DNA of 23,851 nt from NCBI GenBank assembly GCA_019414265.1, contig DXMJ01000021.1:9358-33208 (forward strand), given 5' to 3'. Positions 1 to 6,997 of the stretch are shown piece after piece. The first letter of the stretch is position 1. Each line of letters opens with the position of its first letter. This DNA comes from Collinsella sp. (GTDB lineage Bacteria; Actinomycetota; Coriobacteriia; Coriobacteriales; Coriobacteriaceae). A program made the translations under genes and the position numbers. The notes beneath the pieces are model-generated. The model was not told the DNA's origin. It made no database searches and was given only the letters and a program-made list of their open reading frames with translations.

Positions 1-27
1 GCGTATCTGGCGGAGTAGGGGCTGCGG

Positions 28-199
28 CGGAAAGCGCATCCCGGAATGAGCGTTTGGAATGGGATGCGGTTTCCGCGAGAGGCCCGTGGCGGAAAGATCA
101 TCCCGGAATATGTGTTCAGACTGGGATGCAGTTTCCCACTGGCCCTCTATACGGAAAGCGCATCCCAGAATGGAGGTCCAAACTGGGATGCGCTTTCCG
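28..199. repeat. Array of six alternating 17-nt half-sites (three palindromes), 31-bp period
   Basis: Six copies of a 17-nt half-site alternate in orientation and begin at 28, 59, 90, 121, 152 and 183, always 31 bp apart with 14-nt gaps. The forward form begins CGGAAAGCGCATCCC and the reverse form ends GGGATGCGCTTTCCG. The third pair (152-168 with 183-199) is a perfect 17-bp inverted repeat. The first pair has one mismatch in its outer 15 bp, and the second diverges in the middle of the arm. The array ends 43 bp from the thiE stop codon and is the only notable content of bases 1-242. No neighbouring half-site is recognisable at the expected positions on either side. Its function is unknown: it could be a phased protein-binding array, a structured RNA or a palindromic mobile repeat. 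Confidence 0.85.
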
Positions 200-242
200 T
201 TGCTGAAGATATGAGGCTGCGAATCAGCCGCTCGGCTTATGT

Positions 243-938
243 CTATGCCTGCTGCCAAGTGTCGACGAGTTCCTTGGCCGCGGCGTGGGGGTCGTCGGCA
301 CTGCAGACGGCGCTCACCACAAAGAAGCCATCGACGCCGGTGGCCTTGAGCTGCGGCAGGTCGGCCGTCTTGACGCCGCCGCCCACCACGATGGGCACGG
401 GGCTTGCCGCGTGGAGTGCGGCCAGGTCCTCAAAGCTCTTGGTGATGATGGAGCCGTCGTCCGCGCGTCCGCAGTCGCGCTTGGTCTCGGTTTCGTGGAG
501 TGGGCCAATTCCCAGGTAGTCGACTAGGCTCATGTCAGCGGTCTTGACGTACTCGAGCATCTCCTCGCAACGGGCCGAAAGGCCCACGATGGCATCGGGG
601 CCCAGAAGCTTACGGCAGACCTCGACGGGAATATCGCTTTGGCCCACGTGCACGCCGTCGACAGCGATGCCCTGCTCGCGCGCGGCGAGCACGCAGTCAA
701 GGCGGTCGTCGATCAGCAAGGCGACCTGACCGGTCTTGCCAGCCTGCGCGATAGCCTGCGCTGCATCGCCGGTCAGCGCGATGATCTCGCGGGCACTTGC
801 CACCTTGGAGCGCACCTGGATGCAGGTAAAGCCGGCGTCGAGCGCCTGGGCCACCACATCGCCCACGGGACGTCCGAGCGTGTTTTCGGGGCCGAGTACC
901 AGATAAGCCGAGATATCAAGGTTGTCGCGGATGCTCAT
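243..938 (-). CDS. thiE: Thiamine phosphate synthase ThiE
   Basis: ThiE joins HMP pyrophosphate and hydroxyethylthiazole phosphate to give thiamine phosphate in the cytoplasm. The 231-residue protein is of normal family length and shows the TIM-barrel motifs in order: IQVRSK near residue 40, LLIDDRLD near 75, GVHVGQSD near 96, the diphosphate-side motif YLGIGPLHETETK near 142, then PIVVGGGV and a C-terminal GVDGFFVVSAV phosphate-binding loop. The ATG overlaps the stop of the upstream gene (ATGA), with an AGGAGGAA ribosome site inside that gene, so the two are translationally coupled. It is the last gene of the thiM operon and should be under the TPP riboswitch. No thiD or HMP synthesis gene lies in the window, so HMP phosphate must come from elsewhere. 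Confidence 0.95.
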   Translation of the reverse strand: MSIRDNLDISAYLVLGPENTLGRPVGDVVAQALDAGFTCIQVRSKVASAREIIALTGDAAQAIAQAGKTGQVALLIDDRLDCVLAAREQGIAVDGVHVGQSDIPVEVCRKLLGPDAIVGLSARCEEMLEYVKTADMSLVDYLGIGPLHETETKRDCGRADDGSIITKSFEDLAALHAASPVPIVVGGGVKTADLPQLKATGVDGFFVVSAVCSADDPHAAAKELVDTWQQA

Positions 939-1276
939 CGTGCTTCCTCCTGCTTTTTGATCTGCGCTTCCATGCGCTCGAGTTTGCCGGTCATGGTGTC
1001 GGTAAATCCGGGTCGAATATCGGCTTTGAGCACGACTTCGGTACGGATGCCCTTGCTCGCCAACACAAAAGTCGCGTCGCGCACGACTTGCATGACCTCG
1101 TCCCAGTCGCCCTCGATCTCGGTGAACATCGAGGTGGTGCGGTTGGGAAGGCCACTCTCGCGAATGACACGCACGACCTCGGCGACCTCGGCGGACAGCT
1201 CATCGCCGGTGCCGCATGGGGCGATGGCCACAGCGATGAGCGTGTTCATGCCGGCATTGGTTGCGGGTTCGGACAT
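935..1276 (-). CDS. MTH1187-family thiamine-binding protein (DUF77)
   Basis: This 113-residue protein matches the small thiamine-binding MTH1187/YqgV (DUF77) family. It has the N-terminal strand LIAVAIAPCGTG, the central TSMFTEIEGDWDEVMQVV segment and the C-terminal strand RTEVVLKADIRPG. Family members form ferredoxin-like oligomers and bind thiamine or related pyrimidines; their exact cellular role is not settled. The ATG at 1276 lies three bases after the thiM stop and is preceded by GGAGG at 8-nt spacing, so it is preferred over the inner Met 10. It sits between thiM and thiE and overlaps thiE by 4 nt, which supports a role in thiamine or precursor handling under the same riboswitch. Confidence 0.85.
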   Translation of the reverse strand: MSEPATNAGMNTLIAVAIAPCGTGDELSAEVAEVVRVIRESGLPNRTTSMFTEIEGDWDEVMQVVRDATFVLASKGIRTEVVLKADIRPGFTDTMTGKLERMEAQIKKQEEAR

Positions 1277-1279
1277 GGT

Positions 1280-2119
1280 TTATGCCTCCTCGAGCTCGAG
1301 TCGGTTATCGGCGATGTCTTGGGCGGTTGCGCGATAGAGCTCGTCGATAAAGGCGACCTTAAAGCTTGCCGGGGCATCGGCGACAGCGGCGGCACGCGTG
1401 CCGGCAACGTTGTAGACGGCGGTGCCGCAGATGGCTGCCGTAAACGGGTCGGCGGCGCAGGCGTACACAGCCAGCACGCCGCCCTGCGAACAACCGCAGC
1501 CGGTAATCTTGGACATGAGCGGGCTGCCGCCGTGGGACTTGGCCACCGTCGTGCCGTCGGTGATCAGGTCGACTTCGCCCGAGACCACTACGGCGCCGCC
1601 GGTGTAACGAGCGAGCGCCACAGCGGCGGCGCGGGCGGCGTCGACCGTGTCGGTGGTGTCGACACCGCGCACGCGGCTCAGATTAGCCGCCTCGCCCTCA
1701 AGACCCCACAGGCCGGCGAGCGCGATGATCTCGGAGGCGTTGCCGCGCACGATGGCGGGCTTGTACTGCTTGAGTTCGTTTACCAGCTGGGTGCGCAGGC
1801 TACCGATGCCCAGACCCACCGGATCGAGTACCCAGGGCTTGCCGGCGTCGTGTGCCGCCTTGGCCGCGCGGGGAATCGTCTGTTCGTAGATGGGGAAGAG
1901 CGTGCCCATGTTGAGATAGATGGCGCCGCCGCCGGCAACGAGTGCCTCGCCCTCGTCTGGCAGATAGACCATGGCGGCCGAACCGCCCACGGCGAGCTGC
2001 GCGTTGGCGACAAAGTCGATCGTCACCGTGTTGGTGATGGAGCCGGCCATCGGATTGGTGGCTCGAATCTCCTCTACGGCCTTGACCATACGTTGCTTAA
2101 GCTTTTCCGAATCAATCAC
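1280..2119 (-). CDS. thiM: Hydroxyethylthiazole kinase ThiM
   Basis: ThiM phosphorylates 4-methyl-5-(2-hydroxyethyl)thiazole with ATP, salvaging the thiazole half of thiamine. The 279-residue protein carries the ribokinase-fold signatures of the family: GSITNTVTIDFVANAQLA near the N-terminus, DPVGLGIGSLR in the middle, VRGNASEI, and the active-site region KITGCGCSQGG. The GTG at 2119 is chosen as start because AGGAGG lies 8 nt upstream. A longer reading from 2233 would run through the riboswitch and its terminator and is not credible. It is the first gene of an operon with the thiamine-binding protein and thiE, and is controlled by the upstream TPP riboswitch. The residues around the catalytic cysteine (GCGCSQ) differ a little from the usual GTGC, but the Cys is kept. 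Confidence 0.93.
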   Translation of the reverse strand: MIDSEKLKQRMVKAVEEIRATNPMAGSITNTVTIDFVANAQLAVGGSAAMVYLPDEGEALVAGGGAIYLNMGTLFPIYEQTIPRAAKAAHDAGKPWVLDPVGLGIGSLRTQLVNELKQYKPAIVRGNASEIIALAGLWGLEGEAANLSRVRGVDTTDTVDAARAAAVALARYTGGAVVVSGEVDLITDGTTVAKSHGGSPLMSKITGCGCSQGGVLAVYACAADPFTAAICGTAVYNVAGTRAAAVADAPASFKVAFIDELYRATAQDIADNRLELEEA

Positions 2120-2140
2120 TGCACATGCCTCCTTGGCATA

Positions 2141-2172
2141 GAAAAGGGGCGCTGTGCATAGACAGCGCCCCT
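2141..2172 (-). terminator. Riboswitch-controlled intrinsic terminator before thiM
   Basis: On the minus strand an 11-bp perfect GC-rich stem (AGGGGCGCTGT, 6-nt loop, ACAGCGCCCCT) is followed by TTTTCT. It lies between the TPP aptamer and the thiM ribosome site, as expected for the expression platform of a transcription-terminating riboswitch. Confidence 0.9.
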
Positions 2173-2183
2173 GTAAAGGCGGC

Positions 2184-2275
2184 ATGCTCCCTACGCCAGC
2201 ATTAACTGACAGGTTCAAAGGATTGGGCCCCATGCCCTCTCAGCCTTGTGGTTTGCACCGCCGGCACTCCCGCAT
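2184..2275 (-). promoter_or_regulatory. TPP riboswitch (THI element)
   Basis: The minus strand carries the conserved THI-box blocks in order: GGCTGAGAGG, then CCTTTGAACCTGTCAG, then TAATGCTGGCGTAGGGA. A short closing helix (AUGC with GCAU) bounds the element. It lies directly upstream of a terminator and the thiM-thiE operon. When thiamine pyrophosphate is bound, the downstream terminator is expected to form and shut off the operon. Confidence 0.96.
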
Positions 2276-2302
2276 CGAATCTGTTGTTCCCTATACTAGC
2301 GC

Positions 2303-2337
2303 ACCTGCCAAAAAGGGACAGGTTTATTTTGGCAGGT
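2303..2337. repeat. Perfect 11-bp inverted repeat, REP/MITE-like
   Basis: ACCTGCCAAAA (2303-2313) and TTTTGGCAGGT (2327-2337) are perfect inverted copies around a 13-nt centre that contains GGGACAGG. The element lies in the divergent intergenic region between the TPP riboswitch and the HAD phosphatase gene. It could be an operator, but its form also fits a dispersed palindromic repeat. Confidence 0.6.
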
Positions 2338-2374
2338 CGTTACAATAGGTAGGACCGATACGAATGGGGGCCTT

Positions 2375-3283
2375 ATGATTAAACTTGTGCTGACCGATAT
2401 GGACGATACGCTGATTCCAGCCGGGCATGACGGCGCCAGCGACTACGCCATCGAGGGCATTCATGCCATGCAGGCGGCGGGTCTGCACTTTGGCCCGGTT
2501 TCGGGTCGCCAGCCGTCCGCGATGGGCTGGATGTTCCGCAATTGCGTCGAGTGCTTCTCGACCGGCGCGTTCTGCAACGGCCAGGTCATGTTTGTGGACG
2601 GCGAGGCGGTGGCCTCGCATGCGACCGACAACGATGCCCTGACGCGTCTGGCCGATTACCTCGAGCAAGAGACCGACGATACGTATCTGAAGGTCTACAG
2701 CCTGGGTGATGACTTTTGGGATAACGATGCCTATTGCGTGACGAACGACCCCGAGCGCGTACGCCGCGCCATGGAGTCGGGCGGCAACGCGTGGCTCAAG
2801 GGCGAAGAGGCCCCGTGCCGTCCTGTTGTCGATGATGCCCCGGTGTTTAAGGCGAATATTTGGAGTGCCCGTTCACGTGAGGAGCTCGCGGAGCTACGCG
2901 AGCGCGTTGCCGCCGAGGTGCCGGAGCTCTCGCTTGTGTTTCCCAACAACCGCGTGCGCCTGTTCGACATCCTTCCGGCTGGTTGGGACAAGGGCTGCGC
3001 TGCACTGGAGCTGGCGCGCGCTTTGGGCCTAACGCCCGACGAGGTGGCCGTATTTGGCGACTCCGATAACGACCTGCCCATGATCGGTGCCGTCCCCAAC
3101 TCCGTTGCAGTCGCCAATGCCAACGAGGCCGTCACGGCTGCCGCGCGCTGGCATATCGGCGCTGCGGCAGACGATGCGGTTGCCGGGGCTCTGCATCAGA
3201 TTGCCGCCTGCGCCGCGACGGGGGAGATGCCGCCGTTTATGCGTCAGGCAGATGCGGTGGGTTCGGGTATCGCGGACGTCTAG
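2375..3283 (+). CDS. HAD superfamily hydrolase, Cof type
   Basis: This 302-residue cytosolic phosphatase belongs to the Cof/YbiV-like (C2B cap) branch of the HAD superfamily, whose members hydrolyse sugar phosphates, flavin or pyridoxal phosphates. The nucleophile motif DMDDT is at residues 8-12, motif II is VSGR (Ser 43), the motif III lysine is in GWDKG (Lys 206), and the metal-binding FGDSDND is at 227-233. The cap domain lies between about residues 85 and 190. A GGGGG run about 6 nt before the ATG can serve as ribosome site. The stop codon lies only 10 nt before the next gene, a LysR regulator, so they are probably cotranscribed. It is divergent from the thiamine operon, which alone does not define its substrate. 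Confidence 0.9.
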   Translation: MIKLVLTDMDDTLIPAGHDGASDYAIEGIHAMQAAGLHFGPVSGRQPSAMGWMFRNCVECFSTGAFCNGQVMFVDGEAVASHATDNDALTRLADYLEQETDDTYLKVYSLGDDFWDNDAYCVTNDPERVRRAMESGGNAWLKGEEAPCRPVVDDAPVFKANIWSARSREELAELRERVAAEVPELSLVFPNNRVRLFDILPAGWDKGCAALELARALGLTPDEVAVFGDSDNDLPMIGAVPNSVAVANANEAVTAAARWHIGAAADDAVAGALHQIAACAATGEMPPFMRQADAVGSGIADV

Positions 3284-3293
3284 GGAGGCCATC

Positions 3294-4190
3294 ATGAAGC
3301 TTCAACAGCTCAGGTATGTCGTCAAAGTTGCCGAATGCGGCAGCATCACCGAGGCCTCGCGCCGGCTCTTTGTGTCGCAGCCTTCGATTACCGCATCGAT
3401 TCGCGATCTCGAAAACGAGATGGGTGTGCACATCTTTGAGCGCACCAACAAGGGCGTCATTGTGTCTGAGGAGGGCGAGACCTTCTTGGGCTACGCGCGC
3501 CAGGTACTCGACCAGGCCGATCTGCTCGAGGGCAAGTACAAGGGCGCGTCCGAGCAGGTGCCGCACTTTAGTGTGAGCTGCCAGCATTATTCCTTTGCCG
3601 TTAATGCGTTTGTCGATGTGATCCGCGAGTTCGATGCCGCGCGTTACGACTTCACCCTGCGCGAGGAGCAGACCCACGAGATTATCGAGGACGTCGCGCA
3701 CATGAAAAGCGAGCTCGGCATCCTGTATCTGTCGGAGCACAATCGCGAGGTCATCGAGCGCATGCTGGCGGCCAACGAGCTCGTATTCGAGGGGCTCTTC
3801 TGTGCCACGCCGCATGTCTTCGTGTGCGCCGACCATCCGCTGGCGGCCCGCTCCAGCGTGACGCTCGAGGACTTGGAAGACTACCCGTTCCTGTCCTATG
3901 AGCAGGGCAGCTATAACTCGTTTTACTATTCCGAGGAACTGACCTCGACCTTTGAGCGTCGCAAGAATATCCGCGTGCGTGACCGTGCGACATTGTTCAA
4001 CCTAGCTATGGGCCTTAACGGTTACACGGTGTGTTCGGGCGTGATCAGCCATGAACTTAACGGCCCCGGTATCATCTCCATTCCGCTCGATGTGGACGAA
4101 TACATGGAGATCGGCATTATCACGCGCAAAAATACGACGCTTACGCGCTATGGGCAGGCCTATATCGACGCGATTCGTCAGCATATCTAG
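3294..4190 (+). CDS. LysR-family regulator, CpsY/MtaR-like
   Basis: This is a 298-residue LysR-type transcription factor. Residues 1-60 form the winged helix-turn-helix (LRYVVKVAECGSITEASRR, then VSQPSITASIRDLE), and about 90-295 form the periplasmic-binding-like effector domain. The N-terminal half, with FERTNKGVIVS and FLGYARQVLDQADLLEGKYK, resembles the streptococcal CpsY/MtaR group that controls methionine genes. The ATG at 3294 has GGGAGG just upstream. The HAD phosphatase gene lies 10 nt upstream, and a MetE-like methyltransferase follows 155 nt downstream on the same strand with a LysR-type palindrome before it. Control of that methyltransferase is therefore a reasonable inference; the effector is not known. 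Confidence 0.92.
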   Translation: MKLQQLRYVVKVAECGSITEASRRLFVSQPSITASIRDLENEMGVHIFERTNKGVIVSEEGETFLGYARQVLDQADLLEGKYKGASEQVPHFSVSCQHYSFAVNAFVDVIREFDAARYDFTLREEQTHEIIEDVAHMKSELGILYLSEHNREVIERMLAANELVFEGLFCATPHVFVCADHPLAARSSVTLEDLEDYPFLSYEQGSYNSFYYSEELTSTFERRKNIRVRDRATLFNLAMGLNGYTVCSGVISHELNGPGIISIPLDVDEYMEIGIITRKNTTLTRYGQAYIDAIRQHI

Positions 4191-4236
4191 GCTGCTGCGT
4201 CCTGCACGGATCAAATCTCTTTATGGCAGTCCTAGC

Positions 4237-4259
4237 TGATATAGGAAGCATCTATATCA
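4237..4259. promoter_or_regulatory. Candidate LysR operator (TGATATAG palindrome)
   Basis: TGATATAG (4237-4244) and CTATATCA (4252-4259) are perfect inverted arms with a 7-nt centre, the size expected of a LysR-type binding box. It lies about 90 nt before the methyltransferase start, just upstream of AT-rich -10-like sequences (4266-4279) that lack a good -35. That pattern fits an activator-dependent promoter. Confidence 0.6.
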
Positions 4260-4291
4260 AACTGTTATAAACATATATTTTACGATGGCCA

Positions 4292-4305
4292 TATGAGCGC
4301 TCATA
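4292..4305. promoter_or_regulatory. 14-bp perfect palindrome upstream of MetE-like gene
   Basis: TATGAGCGCTCATA is a perfect palindrome without a spacer. It lies downstream of the AT-rich promoter-like segment and about 40 nt before the start codon of the MetE-like gene, a position suited to a repressor site. The binding protein is not known. Confidence 0.45.
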
Positions 4306-4345
4306 CTCTGTCCCAGTAAAGCAACCAATGCAAAGGGAGATATCC

Positions 4346-5479
4346 ATGAGCACTTCGATTCAACCGAACGCGCCGTTTCGCGCCGATATCGTCGGCAGTT
4401 TTCTCCGTCCCCAGGCTGTTAAGGATGCACGTGCCGCCTATGCCGCGGGCACGCTTGACGCCGCCGGCCTTAAGGCCGTCGAGGACGAGGCCATTCGCGA
4501 TTTGGTGGCCAAGCAGAAAGCAGCCGGCTTACAGGTAATTACCGATGGCGAATACCGCCGCAGCTACTGGCACCTCGATTTTATGTGGGGCCTTAACGGC
4601 ATTGAGCGCCGCACCTCACGTACGGGCTATATGTTCCACGACGAGGAGACCACGGCCGATACCGCCGTGGTGACCGGCTCCATCAGCGGCGAGAACCACC
4701 CCTTCGTCGAGCACTTTAAGTTTGTCAAGGCACTTGAGGGCGAGGGCCAGGTCGCACGGCAAACCATCCCGGCGCCGATCCAGACGTTCTCTGAGGTCAC
4801 GCTCGATCGCTGCGACGGCCAGCAGGAGAGCCTGCGCGCTGTCTATAAGACCGACGAAGAGCTTGCCGATGCCATCGCCGCAGCATATCGCACCGTGATT
4901 GCCGACCTGTATGCCGCAGGCTGCCGCAACATTCAATTTGATGACTGCACCTGGGGCATCTATTGCGATACCGATTTTGTCGCCAAAACCGGCATGAGCC
5001 CGGTCGACCTGCAAAAGGTAAGCGAGCTGGGCGTGGCGCTCAACAACGCCGCCATCGAGGGCAAGCCCGACGATCTGGTCATCAATACGCATGTATGCCG
5101 CGGCAACTACCACTCCACCTACGCTTTTGAAGGCGGCTACGATCCCATCGCTCCATATCTGTTTGCGCATGAGGACGTCGACGCTTTCTATCTGGAGTTC
5201 GACACGCCGCGCGCCGGCGGTTTTGAGCCGCTCGAGTACGTTGCCCCGGGCAAGAAGGTCGTGCTGGGCTTGGTAACCACCAAGGCGGCAGAGCTCGAGA
5301 ACGAGGATGTTATCGTCGAGCGCATCCGCGAAGCCGCAAAGTACGTGCCGCTCGAGAACCTGTACCTGTCGCCCCAGTGTGGCTTTGCCAGCTGCGAGAT
5401 TGGCAACAAGCTGACCGAGGACGAACAGTGGGCAAAGATCGCGCTGGTCAAGCGCGTTGCCAGGCGCGTTTGGAAATAG
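4346..5479 (+). CDS. MetE-like (YxjG/YxjH) homocysteine methyltransferase
   Basis: The 377-residue protein matches the stand-alone MetE C-terminal-domain family (B. subtilis YxjG/YxjH), cobalamin-independent methyltransferases that act on homocysteine with a methyl donor. Visible features are the N-terminal VGSFLRP, ITDGEYRRSYWHLDF near residues 66-79, an HxC zinc pair in INTHVCRGNY (His 249, Cys 251), YLEFDTPRAG near 282-291 and the distal LYLSPQCGFAS with Cys 345. It lacks the MetE N-terminal half, so it is not a full MetE and may use a donor other than the polyglutamate folate. The ATG at 4346 is chosen because AAAGGGAG precedes it; the Met six codons upstream has no ribosome site. The upstream palindromes and neighbouring LysR gene suggest methionine-related control. 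Confidence 0.9.
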   Translation: MSTSIQPNAPFRADIVGSFLRPQAVKDARAAYAAGTLDAAGLKAVEDEAIRDLVAKQKAAGLQVITDGEYRRSYWHLDFMWGLNGIERRTSRTGYMFHDEETTADTAVVTGSISGENHPFVEHFKFVKALEGEGQVARQTIPAPIQTFSEVTLDRCDGQQESLRAVYKTDEELADAIAAAYRTVIADLYAAGCRNIQFDDCTWGIYCDTDFVAKTGMSPVDLQKVSELGVALNNAAIEGKPDDLVINTHVCRGNYHSTYAFEGGYDPIAPYLFAHEDVDAFYLEFDTPRAGGFEPLEYVAPGKKVVLGLVTTKAAELENEDVIVERIREAAKYVPLENLYLSPQCGFASCEIGNKLTEDEQWAKIALVKRVARRVWK

Positions 5480-5526
5480 CGGTAACGTTCGCAGGTGACG
5501 GCGCGTGCGAGACATGGCGTATCGCG

Positions 5527-5575
5527 TACAATGGTTCGGATCGTATCGTTCGGGCAGGTTATCCGATATGCCCGA
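5527..5575 (+). promoter_or_regulatory. Promoter -10 and leader hairpin of the uracil permease
   Basis: TACAAT at 5527-5532 is a plausible -10 but no clear -35 is present. Downstream, TCGGGCA (5550-5556) and TGCCCGA (5569-5575) form a 7-bp stem with a 12-nt loop in the leader. No U-run follows, so it is not an obvious attenuator, and I do not see a PyrR-binding consensus. Confidence 0.35.
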
Positions 5576-5601
5576 TCGCCCTTCCATTCGAAAGGACATC
5601 C

Positions 5602-6936
5602 ATGTCCCAATCCTCGACGCCCGCCGTCACCGATGCCGTCTACGATGCATCGTCGCTTGGCCGCCCGCGCATGTTCCTGCTCGGTCTGCAGCACCTGTTT
5701 GCCATGTTTGGAGCCACGGTGCTGGTGCCCGTGCTCACCGGTCTCTCGGTGTCGGCAACGCTTTTGTTTGCCGGCTTGGGCACGCTGCTGTTCCACTTCC
5801 TGTCGCGCGGTAAGGTACCGGCATTTTTGGGCTCATCGTTTGCCTTTATTGCCGGTTATGCCGCAATTGCGCCCAACGGCGAGGCCGAGCTTTTGCCCTA
5901 CGCCTGCCTGGGCGTTGCCTGCGCCGGTCTGCTCTACCCGGTGCTGGCGGCACTCTTCCGCGCGTTTGGTGCCAAGCGCGTTATGCGCTTCTTCCCGCCG
6001 GTAGTGACTGGCCCCATCGTCATTTCCATCGGCCTGATCTTGGCAAGCTCTGCTATCGCCAACTGCCAGACTAATTGGCTTGTTGCCGTTGTCGCCGTGG
6101 CCGTTATCGTGATCTGCAACATTTGGGGTCGCGGCATGGTCAAGATCGTGCCGATCCTGCTGGGCGTCGTGGTGAGCTATGCCGTTGCGGCCGCGTTGGG
6201 TGAGGTCGATTTTTCGGGCGTTGCCGCCGCTCCGTGGGTCGGTCTGCCCATCGTGTGGGACAACACCGTGTTTGCGCTCTTTGGCCCGCAGTTCGATAGC
6301 GGTCTTGCCACGACGGCCATCATCACCATCATGCCGCTGGCCTTTGCGACCATGATCGAGCATATCGGTGATATCTCCGCTATTGGCTCCACCTGCGAGC
6401 GCAACTATATTGCCGATCCCGGCCTGCATCGCACGCTGCTCGGCGACGGCCTTGCCACGATCCTGGCTTCGCTCTTTGGCGCTCCGGCCAACACCACCTA
6501 TGGCGAGAACACCGGCGTGCTCGCCCTGACGCGCGTGTTCGACCCGCGCGTGATTCGCATTGCCGCGTGCTGCGCCATCGTGCTTTCGTTCTGTCCCAAG
6601 TTCGCCGCGGTCATCGCCGCCATGCCGGCGTGTGTAATCGGCGGCGTGTCGCTCGTGCTCTACGGCATGATCAGTGCCGTAGGCGTGCGCAACCTCATTG
6701 AGAACCAGGTCGATTTCCAGAACAACCGCAACGTGCTGGTGGCCGCTCTTGTGCTCGTGCTTTCGCTCGGCATCGCGTACAGCACCGCCGGCGCCATCGT
6801 GTTGGAGCTGGGCGGCGTGACGATTTCGCTTTCGGGTCTTGCCGTGGGTTCGCTGGTGGGTATCGTGCTCAATGCGATTCTGCCGGGTAATGACTTTGAG
6901 TTTGATGTCTCGGAACTCGAAGGGTCTGCCGAATAG
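5602..6936 (+). CDS. uraA: Uracil permease, NCS2 family (UraA-like)
   Basis: This 444-residue integral membrane protein is an NCS2-family nucleobase:proton symporter. The start of the first membrane segment, GLQHLFAMFGATVLVPVLTG, is near-diagnostic of the UraA/PyrP uracil branch. Other family signs are GSSFAFIAG, FFPPVVTGPIVISIGL, the substrate-site region ATMIEHIGDISAIG with its conserved Glu, and TTYGENTGVLALTRVFDPRV. The length is slightly above that of E. coli UraA and about 14 membrane segments are expected. The ATG at 5602 is preceded by GAAAGGA; an upstream in-frame extension to 5377 would overlap the previous gene and has no ribosome site. No pyrimidine gene lies next to it. It ends in front of a strong convergent terminator. 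Confidence 0.93.
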   Translation: MSQSSTPAVTDAVYDASSLGRPRMFLLGLQHLFAMFGATVLVPVLTGLSVSATLLFAGLGTLLFHFLSRGKVPAFLGSSFAFIAGYAAIAPNGEAELLPYACLGVACAGLLYPVLAALFRAFGAKRVMRFFPPVVTGPIVISIGLILASSAIANCQTNWLVAVVAVAVIVICNIWGRGMVKIVPILLGVVVSYAVAAALGEVDFSGVAAAPWVGLPIVWDNTVFALFGPQFDSGLATTAIITIMPLAFATMIEHIGDISAIGSTCERNYIADPGLHRTLLGDGLATILASLFGAPANTTYGENTGVLALTRVFDPRVIRIAACCAIVLSFCPKFAAVIAAMPACVIGGVSLVLYGMISAVGVRNLIENQVDFQNNRNVLVAALVLVLSLGIAYSTAGAIVLELGGVTISLSGLAVGSLVGIVLNAILPGNDFEFDVSELEGSAE

Positions 6937-6956
6937 CAGCTGTGTCCAACTCAGTT

Positions 6957-6997
6957 AAAAAAGCCGGCCATGCGTCCGATGCGCATGGCCGGCTTCT
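6957..6997. terminator. Bidirectional terminator between uraA and the esterase gene
   Basis: AAGCCGGCCATGCG (6961-6974) and CGCATGGCCGGCTT (6982-6995) form a perfect 14-bp stem with a 7-nt loop. Read on the minus strand it is followed by a run of six T, and on the plus strand by CTT. It therefore serves the convergent uraA and esterase genes. Confidence 0.9.

Noticed and set aside
28..199. CRISPR array
   Set aside because: The repeats alternate in orientation, the gaps are only 14 nt and not typical spacers, and no cas gene is in the window.
46..519. Plus-strand reading frame of 157 residues across the half-site array and the thiE end
   Set aside because: It runs through the repeat array and antisense to a clear thiE gene, has no family signature and no ribosome site.
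1088..2161. Plus-strand frame of 357 residues opposite thiM
   Set aside because: It is antisense to thiM and rich in Gly, His and Arg, as expected for a shadow in GC-rich DNA, with no domain.
2120..2233. N-terminal extension of ThiM
   Set aside because: These codons overlap the TPP riboswitch and its terminator; the GTG at 2119 has a proper ribosome site.
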